From: Cylicocyclus nassatus
Taxonomy: Eukaryota; Nematoda; Chromadorea; Rhabditida; Strongylidae
Direction: 5' to 3'
NCBI GenBank assembly: GCA_958299035.1
Contig: CATQJL010000001.1
Location: 4,774,399-4,838,398, forward strand
Length of the DNA stretch: 64,000 nt
This document shows positions 36,098-46,657 of this stretch, one piece after another; the stretch's first letter is position 1, and each line of letters begins with the position of its first letter. The notes under the pieces were generated by a model. That model saw nothing but the letters and a program-made list of their open reading frames with translations. It had not been told where the DNA came from and ran no database searches. A program made the translations under genes and the position numbers.

Positions 36098-39000
36098 ATG
36101 GACTGTGACGCCATGGCAGAGATGGCCACCTCCAAGATTTTGAATTTATCACTGATTATATGTAGTGCATGCTGCGCGACTGCCAGTCCTCTGCTCCTCT
36201 ACTGGCTGGTGTGCTTATGGAGAACGAAGTTGATGCATCGCAATTCAAGGGTACTTGTATGTTTCCATATTGCAAGCTTGATAATATACTGCCTAGGAAG
36301 GTAAATCTTTTACTCGTGCATATTGTGAGTGATTATTATATTAAGGGTAATGCTGCACACAGCTGATCTTATCGTCTATAGTACTCCATTCACCGACGGC
36401 TGCGCAATCATGCGCACAAAAACTCAGTAAGCCTTTTTTTAAATAGAACTCTAGTCAGAATTAAGTTTAGATGTTTCTATTTGCGTCTACCTTATAATGT
36501 AGCAACGAATCTACTGAATTGCTCGGCCATATTTATAGCATTAGAACGTCTCTTTGCCACATTCAACTACGGCAACTATGAGGGTGCTTACCGCTATGTC
36601 GGCTATTGTCTGCTGGCTTCACAGGTATCCTTGAAGTCAATTAAAGACAACCATATCACCTCCTATTTAGCTGCTTTTGAGTGCAGTTATCAACGGGATT
36701 ATGTATTCACAAACGAGACTTGATTATAGTCTAGTTTACTACTGTCAAGGAACTTCAACTTCAAATTACATGTGGACAATTTATCCATTTGCGTTTTTGC
36801 TCGTTCTGCAATTTGTTTCTGTCATGATTTTCGAGACAGCGAGCCGTAAAAACAAGGTAATCATAAGCTTAGCGCTGTTTCAAATGCCTTGAAATTTGTA
36901 AACACTGTATGCGTGCATGGAACAAATTGCAAGCTTACGTTCCAGAGCACGCCCCTCTTTGAAGTAGTTACATATATGATTGTCTACACGTGTTGTGAGT
37001 TCATGCATGTAACAATAACTAGTTTCTGCGCGACTTCTTTCGAACCAGCTTCGCATGTCATTAATCAGATAATTACTCAAAAGAAATGACCATATCTATA
37101 GTAAGTCAACAGTTCAAGCCCCTAGCACCTTCTGAGATAGAATTAAAACGGAAACCTAAAACAAAAAAATTGGTGGAACGTTAAGAGTAGAGTGTCGTGT
37201 CCGTTACTGCTGTGCGACTGCTAACTTTGTACTAACATCTAGGTGAATTTGAGACTTCCGAAGAAGGCGACATAGCTCGAAATATATAGTCAATAAAAAT
37301 ACCACCGTAACAACCTGATGTGTCACGAACATTCGAGCACATTGATGAAACATTATGTACTCACAAACATAGTAAAGCACTTCAAAATCCTGGCATATGC
37401 GACTACCATGGCATGTCCTGGGCGGTAATTATCAATGTCCACCACATCCTCTCATACCTGTCGGGAACGAGAACAGCACGCGCCAAGAGCGCGAGGGGCG
37501 CATATCCAGAACGCCTGCTGGCGTAAACTTTGCATATGAGAAAGGCATGGAAACCCATCTCTTCTTGCTCCGTTCTTTCCTTTCAGCTATCGAGCACAGT
37601 TTTTCCATTGGTATGCACATTTAGTGACCACGTAACAATTTAAGAGCTATAGAGAGACTAGGATCGTTTTTCTTGCAAAGTGCTGGAAACCGTCAATTTG
37701 TTCCAAATACCATTGATTGGTTCAATATGTACTGTAGGACAATTCATAGCATGGGGTAAGTTTGACATACAAAAATATATCGAAAAGTCTTATTTTTGGC
37801 TTAATGAGAACAGTACATATTAAATAGTGTAAAATGGAAGGCTAATGAACCACATTAATTATCGGAAACTCCCATTACCATCGCAGGCCTGATCTCGACA
37901 GATCGGGCTCTGATGCTCGTTCAGGCCATGCTAAATAACCTCACAGAAATCACAGTTTGAACGCTCTCGCCTGTCCGGGCCGTGTATAACGATGAAATGC
38001 GTCCGAACAGCGAGCGGGAGATTGATAAATACCGCCCCTTTTTCGAAGTTTGTTCCACTCCTTCACGGTGTTTGCGTGCTCCAGGTTGAACATGTAGCTC
38101 ATAAAGAGCTTGTGGCAACAACATAGCTATAGAACTTTCTTAAAAAGCTTAGGAATGAAAATATTGGACTGGATTTTGGATAGCAGGCAGAAGTACGCCG
38201 CGCTGGACATTTGGATACTGCGCCAGGAAAAACGAAGGATTAATGTTCAGAAAGCAATGAAAGCTTTTTTATACCAACCAATTTTGACTAAATGCTTATC
38301 CAAAAGATTTATGGATTAAAATATCCCTAGATTAAAATCAGTAATTGCTGCGTTTCTATAGCTTTCAAGTTCGTCTTCACAGCGAAAGGAAACTTCTGAA
38401 ATGATTTCGTATTAGGATAGTCGTTATTTTAACGACGTGCAAGTCTTAAGACACCATGTGTGTCAAGCGGTCCCACCTGGTAGTCATTGCTTAACACACA
38501 TGGTGTGTCAAGCGGTCTCAATGTGTAAAAACATGTATCCAGCAGCTGTTTTTTCCAGTCATTTTCTGAAGTTGCTACTTTTGCGTTCACTAAGATAGGC
38601 CGAAATTTTTAGCTTATGCAGTGTAACCAAATTCATCAATATTTTGAATTTTAGTCTAAACTACTGAAAAAGTTTTAGGATATAGTAAGCAGTTTTTGGC
38701 AGGTTGGGGGAACGAAAGCCGCCAGGTCCAGCCGCCTCCGCGGACTGCTGGTCCTGGAACGACATGCAACAATGCTGCGAAAGGACCAGCTGGCCGCGAA
38801 AGGCCCTGGCGGCTTTCGTTCCCCCACCCTTTTTGGCATCTTTAGCTGTTTTCAAAATTTACTAAAATATTTCCTGAAGTTATCAAATCCATACTGGGGC
38901 ATTCCAAACATATAGAACATCAACCGGGGCACAATTACGACATCCTTAAGGCCGTTTTTTTTTTCAAAAAAATGTTTCTCTTTTCATTCGACAAAACTAG

Positions 39001-39882
39001 TGACTCTCGATTCTGAAAGCACCTCAAGCTGTATCCGGAATAGAAGAGGAAAATGCTCAAATTGCTTTGTAAAACCAGTGTTGAATCACTCATTTTGTCT
39101 CAATTTCCAAATTAAAATTTATAATAGGTCAGAGACTGAAAGAACTTTTGCAATGACCTAGTATTTGCTCATAAAGATTAGAAGCTCAGATGTTAAAAAA
39201 GGCTTGAAACCACTTTCATAAATTTTGAATCTCACTATCATCCTTTCTCTCTTCCCGCTTCTTCTTGCATCCGCCACAGATTGTATTTTTGTGTTTGTCA
39301 TGTACTCTAAAGAGAACAGTTACTTTAAAAATCAATTTTGTATAGTTATATCAAAACTTTATCTTCAGATGCTCTGTCAATCGTCTGCCACTAATAGTTT
39401 ATCAAAAAGATATCAAATTGAAGAAAATTTATGGTATGTGTGCGCAGCGACAGCATGCTGCACCATGAATTTCTCGAATTTTGTTACTAGTTTTCTAGCT
39501 TCTTTTCGCTAGCTAAAGGTTTTGCTGCATATTGAACTCGTTCAGGACTATTGGTACGATCAAAGTCTTTGTCTATACCAACACTACTTTTATGATTGTA
39601 TACCTTATTGGTTTCAGCGTAGTTATTTTTAACAACGCAACTTTTTCAAAACCTATGTATTACTCACTTGTAGAAAGTAAGCTCGTTTTTTTATTCAGCA
39701 TCATTTTTCACAATTATTTTTTAGTCACCAGTACGTCTTACCTATACGCCTTGGCATTACCTATTGTATTGTGGTCTAAGCGCAAAAACGTTCCTGATCA
39801 GATTCGTTGCGCAGTTCACCGCGATCGTACCACTGGCGTCAATCGCATATTCGATGAGCTTCGATCACAGTGGAATTGTTGA
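36098..39882 (+). CDS. serpentine chemoreceptor, Sra superfamily (class AB-like), gene 2
   Basis: Paralogue of gene 1 (2553-7644) and, by family, a nematode seven-transmembrane chemosensory GPCR. Exons: 36098-36300, 36346-36426, 36471-36624, 36671-36856, 39369-39433, 39546-39676 and 39725-39882, giving 325 aa. Exons 3, 4 and 6 have exactly the same lengths as in gene 1 (154, 186, 131 nt), and all phases agree. Signatures: MHRNSR before TM2, C96..LRLPYNVATN, NCSAIF with E120-R121, NYEG, LSKRYQIEENLW at 219-230, YLYALALPIVLW in the last helix. The start is chosen because TTTTTAG immediately precedes the ATG. Intron 4 (2.5 kb) is much larger than the others and contains a small Mutator-like MITE. 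No stop or frameshift was found, so the gene appears intact. The class assignment (Srab) is less sure than the superfamily. Confidence 0.87.
38451..38517. repeat. duplicated partially palindromic motif in intron 4
   Basis: ACACCATGTGTGTCAAGCGG (38451) and ACACATGGTGTGTCAAGCGG (38496) are near-identical 22-mers 45 bp apart, each with an ACAC/GTGT palindromic core. Function unknown. Confidence 0.6.
38702..38829. mobile_element. Mutator-like MITE, 128 bp, 9-bp target duplication
   Basis: Inverted ends GGTTGGGGGAACGAAAGCCG and GGGTGGGGGAACGAAAGCCG (read inward), about 25 bp. A direct duplication TTTTTGGCA lies at 38693-38701 and 38830-38838. Nine-base duplications are typical of Mutator-like elements; hAT (8 bp) is the alternative. 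It sits inside intron 4 of chemoreceptor gene 2. Confidence 0.8.
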
Positions 39883-40361
39883 AAATGGAATTAGAGATAT
39901 CGACATGTATGAGCTGAAATCAACAACTCTATAGACTAGACACCATATCTGTAAAAATGTTTCCACATTGTTATGATGAATAGGTACCCACCGAATCCAA
40001 TAATTAGCTGGGTACAATAAGAGTGCGCTTTATTATCATCATGCTGTACGCATTACCTACTTCAGTGCTGTCTACGGATTCATGTACTCTGTTTCTACCA
40101 CCTCTATCTTTCACATATGAGATAGATGCTGCACAATGTTTATACATTTTCGAGAGGTTGTTCCATTGTTGGAATTGAAGATGATGTGATATAAGGGTCA
40201 TATATAGAGTGTAGTTTGCCCCCTAAAACATCTCACCAATATGAAAGATTCATAGCTTTTCTATTCCTGCATGTGAGCGAGACCTTGGAGATCAAACTAT
40301 GATAAGTTTGATTTGGAACGGTCTCCATCTGTCCATTTGAAAGAATGATAACTGCAAGAGG

Positions 40362-40640
40362 GGGACGAGTGGTGTAGTGGTATGAGGCGCCGCTATGACC
40401 AGGTCGGACCCAGGTTCGACCATACCCTTGGACCAACCAAGCCCTCTATCTTCCGGGCCAGTGAATTGGTACCAAAGTAACCTGGGAGGATAAAAACAAA
40501 ACCTGGTAATTGGCTGGCTCCCACAAGCCACTCTAATAGGTCCGCACGCATTCAGTAGCCTCTTTGACTACGAAGTGGCATTCGGCGCATACCCACAGAG
40601 GGTATTGAAGACGCCGAATCCTTTATCTTTTATCCTTTAT
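40362..40640 (+). repeat. tRNA-derived SINE, forward copy
   Basis: A-box-like TGGTGTAGTGG at 40370-40380 and B-box GGTTCGACC near 40412-40420 give an RNA polymerase III promoter. The body contains GGTAATTGGCTGGC and CCACAGAGGGTATTGAAG and ends in a T-rich CTTTATCTTTTATCCTTTAT tail. The body matches the reverse copy at 745-968. Confidence 0.65.
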
Positions 40641-41832
40641 AACTGCAAACAGATCAACCAGGAATCAGTAGAGAACGACGGTGCGCCCCAGCGTTTGGTT
40701 TTGGACTGTTACACCACCAAGAGTGATATCAGTCTCAAATTAAGGTGGGGAGTAGAGCATAATCTCTTCTTTATTATAGATCACTGACTTGAGATCTTGG
40801 GTAAACAAGGAAAATTATATCTCAGCAGAATTGCAAAAATTCTGGAAAAAAGGGTAATTAGAAAACTCTTGTTTTATAAACTAGATCCAAACTATGATTC
40901 AAAATTTCAGATTCCAACTGAAAGCAATCGTAATAATGAAAGAACATTGGGCTTTGTCTACATTATATTTTTGGGGCTTTGCTTACTTAGGTAGAGGTGA
41001 CTTGAGGAAGTTAAAGAATAAAGCCAAAAGTTTATTTGGTTCGCCTTTTTGTATGCGCGAAGATAATGCTAAGCGATATCAATATGACGCACGCAATATT
41101 GCGCGCTTGCAAAGCTGAATTTCTTCAATTAATGGCATTCGGATACCACTAAGCATACAATCTGACTAATAATTCCTTCAACGTCTCCATAGATTTGAAC
41201 GTTAACAAGACAATCTTGACGCGCTGATATCAATCGTGTAGCATCCGTGATAGCTCAGACAGGGTTGTTGACAGCAAGTTCGTTTACCGCAGATGCTGTT
41301 TATACTGCAAAAATAGAAAAGACTTGAAAGTTAAAGGCATGTTCAGGCACGATTGGGCGCAAGGGTTTTCACTGGAAACTGATGAGGGAGCCATGACTAC
41401 GGCTGCCTAAGCGGCAGTGCAAATGATTCATACACAGCTGAGAAATCCGTCCCCAAACCCTCCGCATCTGCGTCGTCGCCGTGACCCGGAAATGCTTCGC
41501 TCACTTTGACATTACGTTCGCTCTGGGACCCTCCTGTCGCGGCTCGCGATGCAAGCCACTCCTCGGAACAGCAGGCCGGGGCGCTGGCTGTCGCGTTACT
41601 GGGCGCGCTACTTAATTCGCCTCTGGACCTCTCCTGCTGGGCGTGTTGCCAAGTCAAAGGGTATGTAAAGCGGCGCGCGCCGAGGTGCACGCATCTTCGA
41701 GTTCCGTTCGTTATCAATTTTTGATGGATGAAATCACCACGCTGGCAGCGCCTCCAGTAGCTCCCGCAAATGATCGACGGTTTCGAGCGGTAGAGCCCTT
41801 GTTTAACTTCTTGTGTTTGGAGAGAGCGCAGC
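40641..41832. other. intergenic, no gene recognised
   Basis: A higher-GC part at 41400-41800 has overlapping open frames on both strands but no recognisable domain, signal peptide or splice pattern. Confidence 0.3.
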
Positions 41833-42017
41833 TTACAAGGGAAGGAAGGTGGGTCGAAGTGGCCTTTCAGAATTAGGTGGGTATCATCTTGTAGGGCTTC
41901 GAACGCTGTTTTCAAATCTGCCTTATCTGCGGCGCGTATTTGGGCGAGGAGTTATGAGGGTTTTTAGGGGGGAGGAAGTCGATACAAGTACAATCAAGGA
42001 CAAAACTCCGCTGTGTG

Positions 42018-42092
42018 CTGTCTGGTGTAGTGGTTGGTATGGTGGTCTTCCAGTCAGAGGCTCCCAGGTTCGAATCTCCCGTGTAGTTTTTC
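42018..42092 (+). repeat. tRNA-Gly-like sequence in left arm
   Basis: Contains GGTGTAGTGGTTGGTAT (D-arm/A-box), CTTCCAG in the anticodon-loop position (TCC, glycine) and GGTTCGAATCTCC (T-arm/B-box). Acceptor-stem pairing is poor, so I treat it as a tRNA-derived module rather than a functional tRNA. Confidence 0.6.
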
Positions 42093-42620
42093 TTTTGCTG
42101 GTCTACAAAAAATTTGTATGAGCACGCGTATCGTCTGTACATCACCCCCTGTTTCTTTTATTAGAATCTCGAGGCAATAACTGCTCTCTCTGAAGGTCTT
42201 TGCAAGTGATTTGAAGTGGAGGTAGAAATGTCAAAAGAATCAATTCGTCACGTAATACCCGGGTGAACGTAAGAGGTCACAGTGTTATCAACATATTCGA
42301 CAATGTTCAGCTTATTTCTGGTACGCCAGCGACTACCTTGATGCACATCCTGGAAATTTTGAAACGCCTGGACAGTACCGCTTCCATTCCAGTTTGATAG
42401 GAGACTGTGACCATACGGATTGTTCAGAAGTAGCCTTCATTCGCTGCTCTCATTTTGAAAAATGCCTATGTTTTGCACATTTTGTCCACTCCTTTCATCA
42501 GTGCACATAGACGTAGGGTATTAAAACCTTTTTGAGAAATTTGCAGTTAAAAGAAGGAAGAGGTGATGTACAGACGATACGCGTGCTCATACAAATTTTT
42601 TGTAGACCAGCAAAAGAAAA

Positions 42621-42695
42621 ACCACAACAGGAGATTCGAACCTGGGAGCCTCTGCCCGCAAGACCACCATACTAACCACTACACCAGACAGCACA
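42621..42695 (-). repeat. tRNA-like sequence in right arm
   Basis: Reverse-complement counterpart of 42018-42092. A- and B-boxes are conserved (GGTGTAGTGGTTAGTAT, GGTTCGAATCTCC), but the anticodon region reads CTTGCGGGC rather than CTTCCAGTC. The arms therefore differ mainly here. Confidence 0.6.
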
Positions 42696-43019
42696 CAGCA
42701 CTACCCTCTCCTTGATTGTACTTGTATCGACTTCCGCCCCCTACAAACCCTCATAACTCCTCGCTCAAAAACGCGCCGCAGATAAGGAAGGCAGATTTGA
42801 AATCAGCGTTCGAAGCCCTACAAGATGATACCCACCTCATTCTGAAAGGCCACTTCGACCCACCTTCCTTCCCTTGTTAGTACTGTAGTTTGTCGGCAAA
42901 GGAAAGGATTGCGGAAGTGGAGAGGGGTCACAACGTCCCGGAAGGGCTAGGGGCTTGCGGTTGACCCGGCGGAGAACCCGGAACTTCTTGCTAGAGTGAT
43001 AACAATCAAGCATCGGCAG

Positions 43020-43045
43020 CACGGGACGAGGCGGCTCGTCCCGTG
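43020..43045. repeat. perfect 11-bp-stem hairpin
   Basis: CACGGGACGAG, four-base loop GCGG, CTCGTCCCGTG. Confidence 0.7.
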
Positions 43046-43950
43046 TCTTTCATTTCCTGGTTCGGAGTAGTGTTTTAGTAGTTTTAAGGCTTTATACACA
43101 TACCTGACGATAAGTGGCTATAGCTGACGATGTGTCGCTGCTAGCAGCAACGCTTTTTATGCGTATCGACTGCAGCCAAGCGACGCCGCTGCTCCTCTGC
43201 TACGCGATATGAAGCTCATTTTTCGTGAGCTTTTCTCAGCTGCTTCATGCTCATACCTTCGATAGTCTAGAGACAGGGCCTCAAAAGTGAAGGTTGCTTG
43301 AACATCTCACCTCATAAAAAGTGAACATTGTTTAAGGAAGATCAGAGAAGAGAAAATGACGTAAAACAGATATAAAAGGCAAAGGAAACTGTTGAAAACC
43401 GGATAAAAACGCTGCAATGAGGTTTGAAATCTTTCATTCGGCGGCTTTTCAAGGTGCAAGTTTTCGCTCCAGGACCAGCAATTCGAAACACGGGGTTTTG
43501 ATTTTTGATGTGTCCTTTAAATTTTTACCCCCGCATTGACGTTCCTGTTTCCTGGGACGTTGTCTAGATAGTTGCGCCTATTGTTCTAAGCAACAATCGC
43601 CCAAGCTGGAAAAAAATCGCTGCGAAAGCACTGAAAAAGAACAATGTAAAGAAAAACGCACTTTTTACGATTTTTCGCAAAAAATTCCACCATAATCGAA
43701 GAAGTAAGGGCTGGGTGGTTGTCTGCATTATGAGCAGAAGCAAGATCTATAGAATGCACGAAAAAACCGCGTGAAAAGAGTTAAACTAGAAGAAAAACAA
43801 GAGATTTTCAAAAACAAGGTTCTTGCCGGATTTCTCGATTAAATCAAAGAATGTGGTTCTGGGACGTTGTCAGCGTGAAAATAAAGATCAAGAGCTTTAA
43901 AATGATATATAGCTTGTGAAAATTGGGTTCGAAATAGCGGAGAAAAGGGT

Positions 43951-44064
43951 ACGAGAGCCAGATGCCCCACGCCCCGCGTTTGGGGTAGCGAGGTAGCGCG
44001 CAGCGCGCGGAGACGCAGACGAGCAGCGGAGCCAGACCAGAGCCGATGGGGCATTTGGCTCTGG
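43951..44064. repeat. small inverted-repeat element
   Basis: GAGCCAGATGCCCCA at the left answers TGGGGCATTTGGCTC at the right. The GC-rich interior includes AGCGCGCAGCGCGCGG. Looks like a short MITE; target duplication not resolved. Confidence 0.45.
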
Positions 44065-44467
44065 TCGTAGATCTCTGCGGGGTCTCAACGAAACTCTGCA
44101 ACATTATATATCATTCTGATCGTCATGACACGACGAGGAGAACTGACAATGTCTCAAGCTTTAAAAATCACTCATTAACGAGATAGACCAGCTTTTCGTG
44201 CGCAACTCTTTGCGCAAGATTTAAGCGCAGTTTCTCTTGTAATATAACTCTAACAGCTTTCCTAAACTTCTGATACTCAATTTTGGTCAAATAATAGGTT
44301 AACAGAGAAATTTCGTCTTGAATTCTGGCGAAAATTCCAAAGAAACCTTCCTTCCAACGTAAAAAAGGCTATAAAACGCAAGTTCTCAGTTTCGCTGAGA
44401 TTAACTAACGATATTATTCCCTATATTTGCTTCATTAGCATTCGTTCCGAAATAGTCAGGATGATAA

Positions 44468-44505
44468 CATCCGGGGCTTCGCCCCGGATGACTTCTGTTT
44501 TTTTC
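44468..44505 (+). repeat. GC-rich hairpin followed by T-run
   Basis: Perfect stem CATCCGGGGC / GCCCCGGATG with loop TTC, followed by ACTTCTG and seven Ts. It resembles a bacterial intrinsic terminator, but nothing bacterial surrounds it. Confidence 0.5.
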
Positions 44506-46223
44506 CAGGTAAAGGTTGTGTCCCCTCATAGCCTTCAAAGTGAAGGTTACCGGAGTACGTGGCTCTATGTATCGAGGGTATGTTCATGCTGCTATCAGCT
44601 GATTTCGCTCGGATTTGACCTTTTTTACCATTTTTTGGTGTTTTTGAAGGATTCTTGAAATATTTATAGCGATTTTGAACTATGACAATTTTGCGAGACT
44701 TTTAAAAGGACAATTGCGTAGGTGAGCAAAGAAATCTGAACGAGAGAATCTCTATGAGGCTTCTGGAACCTAGAACAGAATATAATCAAAGTAAGATGAA
44801 CAGTTGGAGGCAGTGATTTATCAAGGAAAATAGTAGAATGCCGCCGGCCCACTTATACAATGGCGGTAGTCAGAAGACCTAGTTCAATTATTGCCTCAAG
44901 CGCACGTAACGGTCATGCGGTAACATTCAACTTAACATCCGTCAAACTATTGTAATTTCTTCAGTAAATGCAGCATTTGGCCGTTGTGTCTTATTGCAAA
45001 CAAAACTTTATAATAAGAACAGTGTGCTATCTCCCACGATTCATAATTCAGCGATGAGATTCATTCAATTCATTTTTCCACTAATCCGGATCAGTGGGAG
45101 AGTTAAGGATACTAAAGTATCCTTAATTGCTAATTTGCTCTTGTACCTAAATTGCACCCATGCGCAGCACCTTCAAGCAGATAGAAGCAGCGAAGACAGC
45201 AGCGATTTTCCAGTACCCGCTTTACCTCTATCGTCAGGTATGTATGAAGCCTAAAAAATGTCTACATACCGGTGCAAAAGACAATATCGCAAATATCGAA
45301 TTTGCACACATGAGATTAACATAGTCGTTCATAGCTTTTTCAGCACTGTTTTCTAGTGCGGCTGCGCAAATTTAACGTATTTAAGATGCATATGTTGATA
45401 ACCAGTTTTGCAAAGTCTGGTAGACCTTTCGCTGTTTTCCGGTTTACTTCTACTATGAAAAAGGGTTCTTTTACGATAAATTTTCGCTGAAAATATAATA
45501 TAAAATATATGACTTTGCACCTTCTTAATATTGACAACTCCAATTCTTTGTTTTTCGAAAAATAGTGGCCACGACTCGCTTCTTGATCGCGTTGACTTGG
45601 CATCAGGTTTGCTCTTAACATGCTTGGACTGTTAGATAAGATTCTCAACGTAGTCTTGCTATTTTTCTGGCATTAAATCGTATGTGAATCACTCTGAAGA
45701 TGACGCTGCAAAGCAGGATTACAAACACATGGAAAATACGATTTGTATGATGATACTTTATTCGCATGTGTAAAAACATATGAAAGATAGTAGAGTACCT
45801 AGAACTGGTAGATAAAAAAGCCGTATTTATAACAGCACTACACTTGTCGTCCCGAAAGTATTTTCGATTCTTTAAACTGCCACAATTCGCACAACAAGGA
45901 ATATCAAAAAAGCTGGGCTCGACATTTGATGCACCTCTTCACCCTCTTTCAATTAGTTATTTTTCTTCTGAAACGCTCATAAAAATCAAAGCACGGATTC
46001 CTAAGAAAACCGTGCTTTGTCCAATAGTGAAGTTTCGTAATTTTCTAAAATCCCATACTGATTCCCTCGTCAATTTCATGATACGATTTTTGACAATAGT
46101 GCCAAATTCAAGTCCAACTCAGGCACAAACGCGTCAAATACCAGTAAATCATTGTCGCCAAAGGCGACTTTCAGATCGCAGGAGGGCAAGTAGAACAAAC
46201 CGCGGACTATGGACTCCGCGGGC

Positions 46224-46230
46224 TATATAA
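46224..46230 (+). promoter_or_regulatory. TATA box of 5' LTR
   Basis: TATATAA in a GC-rich context. Transcription would start about 30 bp downstream, near 46255, placing the SL1 sequence about 155 nt into the transcript. Confidence 0.6.
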
Positions 46231-46411
46231 GGAGGCGCCGCCGCCGAGGAACAGATCGCGGATAGGAACGAGACAAGTACAAGTTTTGATAACAAGTGAT
46301 CTCACCTGTTGTGTCTGTATTTAAATGTTATTTAAGAAGTCCATTACTCACACAATCGTTTCGTTGTTATTGTTATAACGTTGTTATTGTTATAGCTGTT
46401 TTAAAGATAAA

Positions 46412-46433
46412 GGTTTAATTACCCAAGTTTGAG
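46412..46433 (+). promoter_or_regulatory. SL1 spliced-leader sequence in 5' LTR
   Basis: Exact match to the 22-nt nematode SL1, as I know it: starts GGTTTAATTACC, ends AAGTTTGAG. It is followed by GTACCA, so the GT that serves as 5' splice site in SL RNA genes is present. The body of an SL RNA (Sm site AATTTTTGG, conserved stem-loops) is not visible downstream. Confidence 0.92.
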
Positions 46434-46491
46434 GTACCATCCCGCGTCGCACTCAGACCGACCTACCGCTAAGCCAACCTTTGCTTTATGA

Positions 46492-46657
46492 TGCATCGGC
46501 AACCAACAAACGAATCGAGGTCGGTTTTAAATTTCAGAATTTCAGTTTCAGCACAAGTTCACAAGTTTGAAACTTAGAAATACAAGTATACAAGTATACA
46601 AGTACCTCAGCTTGACCCTGTGCTACAAGTCACCAGCATCACAAGTTTCACTACAAA
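46492..46657 (+). promoter_or_regulatory. retrotransposon leader with ACAAGT repeats
   Basis: Between the LTR and the gag ATG, the hexamer ACAAGT occurs seven times in about 100 nt (46550-46650), some as TACAAGTATACAAGTATACAAG. Three more copies lie in the LTR transcript region (about 46270-46300). It may be a packaging, RNA-structure or splicing-related repeat. No clear primer binding site was identified. Confidence 0.55.

Larger units (their letters stand above)
41836..42876. mobile_element. Tc4/Tc5-type foldback element with tRNA-like arms
   Basis: Both ends read CAAGGGAAGGAAGGTGGGTC. They are flanked by TTA (41833-41835 and 42877-42879) within an original CTTAG, which fits the CTNAG target and TNA duplication of C. 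elegans Tc4/Tc5. Arms are 41836-42144 and 42567-42876, about 310 bp and nearly identical. The loop (42145-42566) has no recognisable transposase, so this is non-autonomous. Each arm carries a tRNA-Gly-like segment (see the separate entries). Confidence 0.88.
42880..45840. other. intergenic with several hairpins, no gene recognised
   Basis: No supported gene. Holds a perfect hairpin at 43020-43045, an inverted-repeat segment at 43951-44064 and a GC-rich hairpin followed by a T-run at 44468-44505. Otherwise unremarkable. Confidence 0.35.
46153..46491 (+). repeat. 5' LTR (3' end missing)
   Basis: Begins TGTCGCCAAAGGCGAC. TATATAA at 46224-46230, a duplicated CGTTGTTATTGTTATA tract at about 46362-46395, and SL1 at 46412-46433. 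Compared with the 3' LTR it lacks the last 29 bases, including the terminal CCTTTGGCGACA. The sequence switches directly to the leader after TTTGCTTTATGA. Confidence 0.85.

Noticed and set aside
41397..41915. Minus-strand open frame of 172 codons and plus-strand frames in the same GC-rich region
   Set aside because: Frames on both strands are equally open because of base composition. The minus frame runs into the foldback transposon, and no domain is recognisable.
42018..42092. Functional tRNA-Gly gene
   Set aside because: A- and B-boxes and a TCC anticodon-like loop are visible, but acceptor-stem pairing is poor and the copy sits in a transposon arm that is repeated with a changed anticodon.
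44468..44505. Bacterial contamination, suggested by a terminator-like hairpin
   Set aside because: Surrounding sequence is AT-rich with nematode-type repeats and no bacterial gene organisation.
46412..46491. Complete SL RNA gene within the LTR
   Set aside because: The leader and following GT are present, but I see no Sm site or conserved stem-loops of an SL RNA downstream, so I claim only the leader sequence.
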